This document shows, in pieces, positions 57,644 to 64,000 of a DNA stretch of 64,000 nucleotides; position 1 is the first letter of the stretch; each line of letters begins with the position of its first letter. Origin of the DNA: Pseudomonas frederiksbergensis (GTDB lineage Bacteria; Pseudomonadota; Gammaproteobacteria; Pseudomonadales; Pseudomonadaceae); NCBI RefSeq assembly GCF_003732665.1, contig NZ_MOBP01000005.1:124001-188000 (forward strand). Reading direction: 5' to 3'. A program made the translations under genes and the position numbers. The notes below the pieces were generated by a model. The model had not been told where the DNA came from. It did no database searches and saw nothing but the letters and a program-made list of their open reading frames with translations.

Positions 57644-58123
57644 TCAGTTGCGCAGATGGGTCAACGGCAGTTCAGTACTGTTCAACACCTGGTTCAACAC
57701 AAAACTCGAGCGAACGCTGGTCACCCCTTCAATCCGGGTCAAATGCCCCAGCAGCAGTTTCTGGTAGTGATCCATGTCCGGCACCACGACCTTGAGCTGA
57801 TAATCCGCATCCATCCCGGTCACCAGGCTGCATTCCAGCACCTGCGGCAAGGTCCGGATCGCTGCTTCGAAGTTTTCGAAACGCTCAGGCGTGTGCCGAT
57901 CCATGCCGATCAACACGTAAGCCGTGAGGCTCAGGCCGAGCATCTTGCGGTCCAGCAGGGCCACTTGGCGGGAGATGTAGCCGTCGTCTTCCAGTTGTTT
58001 GACGCGGCGTGAGCACGGCGAAGGTGACAGGCCGATGCGCTCGGCCAGTTCCTGGTTGGAGATGCGTGCGTCACGCTGCAATTCCGCCAAAATGCTCAGG
58101 TCGTAACGGTCGAGTTTGCTCAT
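57644..58123 (-). CDS. Lrp/AsnC family transcriptional regulator
   Basis: A 159-residue feast/famine regulator. The N-terminal helix-turn-helix has LDRYDLSILAELQRDARISNQELAERIGLSPSPCSRRVKQLED. The C-terminal RAM (effector-binding) domain includes VLECSLVTGMDADYQLKVVVPDMDHYQ. The ATG at 58121-58123 is preceded by an in-frame TTG. The effector, probably an amino acid, and targets are unknown. The AT-richer divergent gap at 58124-58240 may contain its operator (a TTGCGCAA palindrome and CGCAAT lie at about 58175-58215). Confidence 0.95.
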   Translation of the reverse strand: MSKLDRYDLSILAELQRDARISNQELAERIGLSPSPCSRRVKQLEDDGYISRQVALLDRKMLGLSLTAYVLIGMDRHTPERFENFEAAIRTLPQVLECSLVTGMDADYQLKVVVPDMDHYQKLLLGHLTRIEGVTSVRSSFVLNQVLNSTELPLTHLRN

Positions 58124-58538
58124 CAATCAGTCCTTTGTCGTAACTATTGCGGCGGATTATCTATCCAGGGTTAAAAATTGCGCAAGTGATGTTTATTTGA
58201 GCAATCTTCGCAATCCTCTGCCAGCGCCCCAGGCCTATTCTTATTACCAGAATCACTGCTCGGACAAACAGTCCACAGCGACTCGCCCAATCAGGCCAGT
58301 CGCGGCCGCCACCCCCACCGGGGATGTGCCGGCCCCCGAGCTACACACTGTCCAGAAGACGGCGTGAGGTGAGCCGACGTCATAAGCGTCGAGCACGGAC
58401 GAAGTTCTCAAAGGGAGGCCGACGGGTCTCCCTTTTTTATTGCTCAATAAATAAGTTGCGTGACTGATAACCTGTTGCAGAACCGGCCTGTGCTTTTCCA
58501 GTCTTACGTACAGGCCCTAACCCGCAGTGAGGAAAAGC
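58124..58538 (+). other. intergenic region with a probable short transcript (sRNA or small ORF)
   Basis: No recognised gene. The region begins AT-rich, with TTGCGCAA and CGCAAT motifs, and ends in a strong + strand intrinsic terminator at 58409-58438. No established gene ends before that terminator, so a transcript divergent from the Lrp-type gene is likely. A possible 56-codon ORF beginning with TTG near 58194 and ending at 58367 (it includes DKQSTATRPIRPVAAATPTG) is open, but its start is weak. An untranslated sRNA is equally possible. Confidence 0.45.
58409..58438 (+). terminator. orphan intrinsic terminator
   Basis: AAGGGAG...CTCCCTT with extra pairing inside the loop, followed by six Ts. 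It lies 100 bases before the DUF6515 gene and after no annotated + strand gene. Confidence 0.85.
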
Positions 58539-59627
58539 ATGAAGTCGCGCATCTGGCGTTTGGCCGGTGTTGGTTTGCTGTGTGTAAGTGTCACTGCGCA
58601 ATCGTTGGCCGATGAGCCGCAGAACCGTGGTCCCGATAACGTACCGCACGGGCGGGATCATGAGCGAAATGATCAGGGCCATGGTGGCAATAACCAACCA
58701 CGCCCGCAGAACAACCCACAACAGAATAATCAGCCGCGGCCGCAGAACAACCCGCAGCAGAATCAACCGCGTCAGCAGAACAACGAAATCATCCGTGGCG
58801 ACAACAGTCGCCAGTTCGAGCACAACGGTCAGAATCAAAATGGCCAGTGGCAGAACCGCCAGCCGCGCGATGCCAATACGCAGGTTCGACCTGCACCGCC
58901 TCCGCCGCAATTACCTGCCAACAGTTTGCCAATCCAGGGCCGGCCCGACACCGTGCGCCAGACCCAGCAACCGCGCTACGGTAACTATCAGGACATCCCG
59001 CGCCGCAACGATAACAACCAGCACTGGCAGAACGGCAATCAGGGCCCGCGCCCCGATGACCATCGCTGGGAAGGTCGCCCGAACGGACACGGCAACGGTT
59101 GGGGCCCCGGCCCGCAGTATCGTCCCGGCCAGATGGTCGATCGCTTCCCGGACCGCAATTTCCGCGTGCCGTATCGTGGCCAGGATTACTTCTACTCCGG
59201 CGGCTACTGGTATCGCCCACAAGGTCCGCGCTACGTAGTGGTTCAGCCGCCACGCGGGATTCGCGTGCATTACATGCCCGACTACGCCCGTGAAGTGTGG
59301 ATCGGCGGCGCGCTGCTGTTCCTCGCGGCGGGCTCGTACTACGCCTACGAAGAAAGCACTCAGGATTACGTGGTGGTCGAGCCGCCGACAGGCGCCCCAC
59401 AACCGCAACCGACCAGCAACGGCATTGATGTGACGGCGTATCCCGCCAATGGTCAGTCGCCGGAGCAAGTCGCCCAGGACGGTTACGAGTGCTCGCAATA
59501 CGCGGTGCAGCAAAGTGGCTTCAATCCGCAAACCGCGACGTACCAGCCTGATCCGTCAGTCGTCCAAGCCTACCGTCAGGCCCAGGGCAATTGCCTGAGC
59601 AGTCGTGGTTATCAAGTGACCTTCTGA
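58539..59627 (+). CDS. secreted DUF6515-type protein with N/Q-rich repeats
   Basis: A 362-residue exported protein (signal peptide, cleavage likely at SLADEP). Residues about 30-200 are extremely rich in Asn, Gln, Pro, Arg and His, with a tandem QPRPQNNPQQN repeat. A Tyr-rich section (RGQDYFYSGGYWYRPQGPRYVVVQPPRGIRV) and one hydrophobic segment (IGGALLFLAAGSYYAY) follow. A C-terminal domain (IDVTAYPANGQSPEQVAQDGYECSQYAVQQSGFNP) resembles repeats in other envelope-associated proteins. The family name is from recall. GAGGAAAAGC precedes the start. Its end overlaps the convergent fieF gene by 16 bases. Confidence 0.8.
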   Translation: MKSRIWRLAGVGLLCVSVTAQSLADEPQNRGPDNVPHGRDHERNDQGHGGNNQPRPQNNPQQNNQPRPQNNPQQNQPRQQNNEIIRGDNSRQFEHNGQNQNGQWQNRQPRDANTQVRPAPPPPQLPANSLPIQGRPDTVRQTQQPRYGNYQDIPRRNDNNQHWQNGNQGPRPDDHRWEGRPNGHGNGWGPGPQYRPGQMVDRFPDRNFRVPYRGQDYFYSGGYWYRPQGPRYVVVQPPRGIRVHYMPDYAREVWIGGALLFLAAGSYYAYEESTQDYVVVEPPTGAPQPQPTSNGIDVTAYPANGQSPEQVAQDGYECSQYAVQQSGFNPQTATYQPDPSVVQAYRQAQGNCLSSRGYQVTF

Positions 59628-60517
59628 GCCTTGGCGGCCAACACCACTTCCTGCGGGTCGGCGTGCACCAGCACTTCGGCTCGCGGGTAAGCGGCGTGAA
59701 TCGCATCGGCGGCTTGATCGCTGATGCCGTGGGCGACTGACAAGGTCAGCTCCCCCGGCAATTCCAGGTGCAACTGCACAAACCAGTGATTGCCGGAAAT
59801 CCGCGTGCGCAAATCATGCGCGCCCAACACGCCCGGAACGCCGCAGGCCAATTCCAGCATGTGCTGGCTGACATCCGGCGGCAGTTCTTCATCCATCAGC
59901 ACCGCAAAACTTTCCCGGGCGATCTGCACCGCGCTCCAGAGGATGTACGCGGCAATCCCCAGACCGAACCACGCGTCCAGTTGATGCCAGCCGAACCCGG
60001 CCAGCACCAGCGCTACCAGGATGCTGCCATTGAGCATCAGGTCGGAACGGTAATGCAGGGAGTCGGCGCGCACGGCATTGGAGCCGGTGGCCTTGATCAC
60101 CCGATGCTGCAACATCAGCAAGGCCACGGTCAGCGCGAGGGAGAAAATAATCACGCCGATGCTAATCCACGGCGCGCCTACCGGTTCCGGATGCTTCAAG
60201 CGATCAAACGCCTGAAGGGCAATCAGCACCGCACTGCCACCGATAAACAACGCCTGGGCCATGCCCGACAGCGACTCAGCCTTGCCGTGGCCGTAACGGT
60301 GATCGTCGTCGGCCGGGCGCAAGGCGTAATGCACCGCCAGCAGGTTGAGCAGCGAGGTGATGCCGTCGAGGGCCGAGTCGGTCAACCCGGCGAGCATGCT
60401 CACCGAACCGCTCAGCCACCAGGCGATGGCTTTGGCGATGATCAGCGTGCAGGCCACCGCCACGGAGGCGCGGGTCGCCAACCGCAGCAGGCGAGCGTGT
60501 TCGAGGCTGGTGGTCAT
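59612..60517 (-). CDS. fieF: cation diffusion facilitator (FieF/YiiP type)
   Basis: A 301-residue divalent metal exporter with six membrane helices and a C-terminal cytoplasmic domain. The metal site residues are visible: LTDSALDGITS in TM2 and HYRSDLMLN in TM5 (the HxxxD pair), plus the conserved DDHRYGHGKAESL after TM2. Zn, Fe or Cd is the likely substrate; which one cannot be told from the sequence. Confidence 0.92.
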   Translation of the reverse strand: MTTSLEHARLLRLATRASVAVACTLIIAKAIAWWLSGSVSMLAGLTDSALDGITSLLNLLAVHYALRPADDDHRYGHGKAESLSGMAQALFIGGSAVLIALQAFDRLKHPEPVGAPWISIGVIIFSLALTVALLMLQHRVIKATGSNAVRADSLHYRSDLMLNGSILVALVLAGFGWHQLDAWFGLGIAAYILWSAVQIARESFAVLMDEELPPDVSQHMLELACGVPGVLGAHDLRTRISGNHWFVQLHLELPGELTLSVAHGISDQAADAIHAAYPRAEVLVHADPQEVVLAAKAQKVT

Positions 60518-60532
60518 GGGTGAAGCTCTTCC

Positions 60533-60952
60533 TTATGCGGCAGGTTGCAGGCCGAACATGGCCAGTTGCTGGGTGCTGCCCTTGTGCTGGATCAGGCGTG
60601 GGTCGTCCAGCGGAAAGCTGCGGCCCAGTTCGGTTTCAAGAATAGTCTGCAACTTGCGGTTATCGACCTGACCATCCGGACCGATCGCTTCCTTGAGTTT
60701 CTCCGGTGCCACCTGAGCGGTCTTGCCCGGCTCGAAATAAATCGCGCCGGTGGCGAAGTCGACCGCAAAAGCGATCAGGCCAGGCACGATATAGAACAGC
60801 AGGCCCACGGCATCGAGCACCGCAATCGCAGGGTCAACCTTGCCGTCAATCTGACCGCGACGGTCAGGGTAGAAAATCGAACCGCAGGCGGTCACCTGGG
60901 TCAGCAGGGTGGCGACCAGAACACCGCCAATCAGGCGAAAGGGAACACGCAT
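60533..60952 (-). CDS. conserved lipoprotein of unknown function
   Basis: A 139-residue predicted lipoprotein (signal with LTQVTACGS). The mature part starts IFYPDRRGQIDGKVDPAIAVLDAVGLLFYIVPGLIAFAVDFATGAIYFEPG, with two hydrophobic segments, then a soluble C-terminal part. Close relatives exist in pseudomonads (PA3962 position), some carrying a misleading 'polynucleotide nucleotidyltransferase' label. Nothing here supports enzyme activity. Confidence 0.82.
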   Translation of the reverse strand: MRVPFRLIGGVLVATLLTQVTACGSIFYPDRRGQIDGKVDPAIAVLDAVGLLFYIVPGLIAFAVDFATGAIYFEPGKTAQVAPEKLKEAIGPDGQVDNRKLQTILETELGRSFPLDDPRLIQHKGSTQQLAMFGLQPAA

Positions 60953-61010
60953 AGGAAATCTCCTGGGTCATTTGAAAACGAATGGGCGTCTGTATGAATT
61001 AGGACTGTGA

Positions 61011-61038
61011 TTAACGCCAAGCAGTTCGCCGTTATACT
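61011..61038 (+). promoter_or_regulatory. possible hrpB promoter
   Basis: TTAACG (-35, 4 of 6) and TATACT (-10, 5 of 6) with a 16-base spacer, 24 bases before the ATG. Confidence 0.45.
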
Positions 61039-61061
61039 CGGCCCTCTGTTTGGGAGCCAGC

Positions 61062-63545
61062 ATGATTTCTTTGCCGATCGATGAAGTTTTACCCGCCCTG
61101 CGTGAAGCCTTGGCGACACGTCACGAAGCCGTGCTCGAAGCACCGCCCGGCGCCGGTAAAACCACCCGCGTGCCGTTGGCCTTGCTCCACGAGCCGTGGC
61201 TGGCCGGGCAGACCATTCTGATGCTTGAACCGCGTCGGCTGGCGGCGCGGGCGGCGGCGGAGCGTTTGGCTAGTGAGCTGGGGGAGAAGGTTGGTGAAAC
61301 CGTCGGTTATCGCATTCGCCTGGACAGCAAAGTCGGTCCCAACACCCGCATCGAAGTGGTCACCGAAGGCATCCTCACCCGGCGTTTGCAGGATGACCCT
61401 GCGCTGGACGGCGTGGGCCTGCTGATCTTCGATGAATTCCACGAGCGCAGCCTCGACGCGGACCTGGCGCTGGCCTTGAGCTTGAATGGCCGCGAGCTGT
61501 TTCGTGACGACCAGCCGCTGAAAATCCTCTTGATGTCGGCAACGCTGGAAGGCGAACGCCTGGCCGGGTTGCTCGATGATGCGCCGATCCTGCGCAGCGA
61601 AGGGCGCATGTACCCGGTAGCCATGCGCTGGGGGCGGCCGTTCCAGCCCGGTGAATTCATCGAACCGCGCCTGGTGCAAACGATCCTCGAAGCCTTGAAT
61701 GATGAAACCGGCAGCGTTTTGGTGTTTTTGCCGGGGCAGGCGGAAATCCGGCGGGTGCATCAGCAGCTGGCCGATGCGTTGGGCGACAGCCCGCAGGTAT
61801 TGCTCTGTCCGCTGCACGGTGAACTCGATCTGGCTGCGCAGCGCGCCGCGATTGATCCGGCGCCGCTCGGTAAGCGCAAAGTGGTGCTGGCAACCAACAT
61901 CGCCGAGACCAGCCTGACCATCGACGGCGTGCGCGTGGTGATCGATGCCGGGTTGGCACGGGTGCCGCGTTTCGATCCCGGCAGTGGCATGACCCGCCTC
62001 GACACCCAGCGCATCTCCCGCGCCAGCGCCACGCAACGTGCCGGCCGGGCCGGGCGCCTGGAGCCGGGAGTGTGTTATCGCCTGTGGTCCCAGGATCAGC
62101 ATGAACAACTGGCGGCCTACGCCAGTGCGGAGATTCTGTCGGCGGACCTCGCCGGGTTGGCGTTGCAACTCGGGCGTTGGGGCGTTCTGCCGGGGCAACT
62201 GGTGTGGCTCGACGTGCCGCCCGCCGCCGCTTATGCACAGGCTCAGGATTTGCTCGACCGCCTCGGTGCGTTGGACGGTGAAGCACTGACCCGTCACGGC
62301 CAGGCCATGGCGCAATTGCCGGCCCATCCGCGTATCGCGCATTTGCTGTTACGCGGTGAGGCGTTGGGGCTGGCGGACATGGCGTGCGATGTCGCCGCAC
62401 TGCTCGGCGAGCGGGATATTTTGCGTGGCGCTGGCGCCGACCTGCACAGCCGATTGGTGCTGTTGTCCGGTGAAGAGCGCGCCGCTCGCGGTGCCCAGGG
62501 CGGCGTGCAACGGGCTCGGCAACTGGCGCGGCAGTATCGTGGCTATTTGCGCGGTAAAGCCTCGGAACCGGTCAGCGATCCCGATCATCCGCGCTGGCTC
62601 GGGGCGTTGCTGGCGCTGGCCTATCCGGATCGGGTCGCGCAACAGCGGCGCGCCGGTGGTGCGGAATATCGTCTGGCCAATGGCCGGGCGGCGCTGTTTG
62701 CCGAGGCCGACAGTTTGATGAAGCAACCCTGGCTGGTGATCGCCGATCTCGGCAGTCGCCAGGGCCAGCGCGAAGAACGGATTTATCTGGCGGCGGATTT
62801 TGATCCGGCGCTGTTCGACTCGGTATTGGCCGAGCAGGTGCGTTGCGTCGATCAACTGGATTGGGACGAGCGCGAAGGGGTGCTGCGAGCTGAGCGCCAG
62901 CGCAAGGTCGGCGAGTTGATTCTCAGCCGTGAACCCCTGACCGGTCTCGACGAAACCGCCCGCAGTCAGGCGCTGGTCAATCTGGTGCGACGCAAAGGCC
63001 TGGAACTGTTGCCCTGGACCCCGGAACTGCGGCAGTGGCAGGCACGGGTGGCGTTGTTACGCCAGTTGGACCTTGGCGCCAAGGGGGAAAGTGAATGGCC
63101 GGATGTCAGCGACGCCGCACTGCTGAAAAATCTTGAACACTGGCTGATGCCATACCTGGGCAAAGTCTCGCGACTCAGCCACTTCGCCAACCTGGACCTG
63201 TCGAGCATCGTGCATAACCTGCTGCCGTGGCCGTTGCCGCAACGGCTGGATGAGTTGGCACCGCATCATCTAAGCGTGCCGTCCGGTTCGTCGATTCGGC
63301 TGGACTACAGCGAGCAGCCGCCGATTCTGGCGGTGCGTTTGCAGGAACTGTTCGGCCTGGCCGAAACCCCGCGCATTGCCGGTGGCCGGCAAGTGGTCAA
63401 GCTGCACCTGCTGTCCCCGGCGCGGCGGCCGGTGCAGGTGACCCAGGATCTGGCGAACTTCTGGCGCAGTACCTACGCCGAGGTGAAGAAGGATTTGAAG
63501 GGGCGGTATCCGAAGCTATCACGTAACGTTCTGCTATTGGCATGA
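61062..63545 (+). CDS. hrpB: ATP-dependent helicase HrpB with disrupted C-terminus
   Basis: An 827-residue DEAH-type RNA helicase. Walker A is APPGAGKTT (28-35), the DEAH box reads DEFH (124-127), and ATNIAETSLTIDGVRVVIDAG and QRAGRAGR follow. The C-terminal HrpB domain is present up to YAEVKKDLKGRYPK (residue 818). Relatives continue with an HYWPDDP-like stretch and a basic tail. Here the frame instead reads LSRNVLLLA and stops. I infer that the last about 15-20 native residues were replaced by the end of an inserted element. The core helicase is intact, so activity may persist. Confidence 0.93.
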   Translation: MISLPIDEVLPALREALATRHEAVLEAPPGAGKTTRVPLALLHEPWLAGQTILMLEPRRLAARAAAERLASELGEKVGETVGYRIRLDSKVGPNTRIEVVTEGILTRRLQDDPALDGVGLLIFDEFHERSLDADLALALSLNGRELFRDDQPLKILLMSATLEGERLAGLLDDAPILRSEGRMYPVAMRWGRPFQPGEFIEPRLVQTILEALNDETGSVLVFLPGQAEIRRVHQQLADALGDSPQVLLCPLHGELDLAAQRAAIDPAPLGKRKVVLATNIAETSLTIDGVRVVIDAGLARVPRFDPGSGMTRLDTQRISRASATQRAGRAGRLEPGVCYRLWSQDQHEQLAAYASAEILSADLAGLALQLGRWGVLPGQLVWLDVPPAAAYAQAQDLLDRLGALDGEALTRHGQAMAQLPAHPRIAHLLLRGEALGLADMACDVAALLGERDILRGAGADLHSRLVLLSGEERAARGAQGGVQRARQLARQYRGYLRGKASEPVSDPDHPRWLGALLALAYPDRVAQQRRAGGAEYRLANGRAALFAEADSLMKQPWLVIADLGSRQGQREERIYLAADFDPALFDSVLAEQVRCVDQLDWDEREGVLRAERQRKVGELILSREPLTGLDETARSQALVNLVRRKGLELLPWTPELRQWQARVALLRQLDLGAKGESEWPDVSDAALLKNLEHWLMPYLGKVSRLSHFANLDLSSIVHNLLPWPLPQRLDELAPHHLSVPSGSSIRLDYSEQPPILAVRLQELFGLAETPRIAGGRQVVKLHLLSPARRPVQVTQDLANFWRSTYAEVKKDLKGRYPKLSRNVLLLA

Positions 63546-63600
63546 TCCTGTAACGTTAACGGATTGACATTTTTCTTGAGGTTTTATCGCGCAACGTTTA
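63513..63600. other. junction of hrpB with an inserted element (candidate attL)
   Basis: Native-looking hrpB ends near 63515. Beyond this the GC content drops at once. AACGTT occurs three times within 75 bases (63523-63530 and 63550-63557 as GTAACGTT, 63592-63598 as CAACGTT), which may be recombinase or regulator sites. The exact core cannot be set without the other end of the element. Confidence 0.6.
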
Positions 63601-63624
63601 GGTTTGACAGATTTGCCTGATAGG

Positions 63625-64000
63625 ATGTGTGCGGTGGCTGCCTTCGTAAATCCTGACCATTCGAAGCGTCTGGTTGTAATCCCTCAAGTGAGTGAGGCGT
63701 TTGGTGATCTTTATTTCGGCATACAGCCGGAGGGATCGACGCCTGTTGACATCATTGGTCTGGAGCGCCCTATCCCCGGATTTCAAGTGAAGGAATCTGT
63801 TGGTGATGCCATTACGCGAAGCATTTTCAATATGCCCTTCTTGTTCCATCGCTGTGGAGAGCCATGGATAGAGGCAAACTCATTTCTGATTGACCTTGTT
63901 AGGAATAAGCACGCCCATAATCGGCCTACTGATGAGGCTAAGCGAAAGGCCAGCCGTTTGTTGGATTACTTGATTTTCACAGAAGAAAACAATATCAACT
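63625..64000 (+). CDS. tyrosine recombinase/integrase, N-terminal fragment (runs off right edge)
   Basis: The first 125 codons of an open frame that is AT-richer than the rest of the window. Residues about 65-125 read like the SAM-like DNA-binding N-terminal domain of phage-type integrases: MPFLFHRCGEPWIEANSFL, then NRPTDEAKRKASRLLDYLIF. The catalytic R-H-R-Y part would lie beyond the window. It starts about 110 bases after the hrpB junction and points into the element. In-frame TTG starts at 63604 or 63613 are alternatives; none has a strong ribosome site. It could be the first recombinase of a multi-recombinase element such as a gamma-mobile-trio, but that needs the next genes. Confidence 0.7.
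   Translation, partial: MCAVAAFVNPDHSKRLVVIPQVSEAFGDLYFGIQPEGSTPVDIIGLERPIPGFQVKESVGDAITRSIFNMPFLFHRCGEPWIEANSFLIDLVRNKHAHNRPTDEAKRKASRLLDYLIFTEENNIN

Noticed and set aside
58116..58367. 83-codon + strand ORF starting inside the Lrp-type gene
   Set aside because: The start overlaps the opposite gene and has no ribosome site; only a shorter version or an sRNA is retained as a possibility.
63598..63849. 83-codon minus-strand ORF at the right edge
   Set aside because: Lies antisense to the recombinase-like frame, which has better coding character and continues to the window end.

Overview
The window is a piece of a Pseudomonas chromosome, most like the P. fluorescens group. The evidence is the protein sequences, the high GC, and a gene order that matches from memory the P. 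aeruginosa PAO1 stretch PA4030 to PA3961. Many intergenic palindromes of the type 'GTGGGAGCGGGCTTGCTCGCGAA' (REP/REPIN doublets) are typical of fluorescens-group genomes. I saw no rRNA, tRNA or CRISPR array.

Layout. 1-1554 (all -): the start of mtfA, a DedA protein and a GNAT acetyltransferase. 1664-9420: a compact ethanolamine catabolism locus (exaC, eat, eutB, eutC on -) with a divergent AcoR-type sigma-54 activator (eatR-like, +) and a well-placed -24/-12 promoter. 9579-17761: mpl, ubiX, a YceK-type lipoprotein, an SDR protein, a MORN-repeat/caspase-like C13 lipoprotein, a MaoC hydratase, lrgAB, a LON-domain protein, then two AT-richer unknown genes. 17808-19973: a DedA-PAP2 fusion and the alkyl-base glycosylase Mpg. 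20150-31602: a long + strand series, proA-nadD-rsfS-rlmH-mrdA-rodA-mltB-rlpA-dacC-ybeD-lipB-lipA, ending in a clear intrinsic terminator. 31776-39580: ldcA, a second MltB-type transglycosylase, arfA with its built-in hairpin, holA, lptE, leuS and a small unknown gene. 39686-46230: a YdcF protein, then lnt-corC-ybeY-ybeZ-miaB on -, with an unusual 265-bp nested inverted repeat that covers the start of lnt. 46366-50371: a DUF1820 protein, a Sel1 protein, hemL, thiE, thiD. 50721-63545: a ladS-like hybrid kinase, an AidB-like acyl-CoA dehydrogenase, amn, rluE, a DUF2788 protein, an Lrp/AsnC regulator, an N/Q-rich DUF6515 protein, a cation diffusion facilitator, a lipoprotein and the helicase gene hrpB.

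The right edge is the most unusual part. hrpB stops shortly after the conserved KGRYPK segment with an unrelated 9-residue tail. An AT-richer ORF that looks like the N-terminus of a tyrosine recombinase then runs off the window. I read this as the left end of an integrated mobile element inserted in the 3' end of hrpB, with its cargo beyond the window.

Functionally, the window is rich in envelope genes. Elongasome and peptidoglycan remodelling: mrdA, rodA, mltB, rlpA, dacC and a second transglycosylase. Wall recycling: mpl, ldcA and possibly the DedA-PAP2 protein. Lipoprotein and LPS assembly: lnt, lptE. Housekeeping genes for lipoate, thiamine, haem, NAD, ribosome maturation and tRNA modification are interleaved. 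Assignments rest on reading the translated proteins and on family knowledge; no database search was run.
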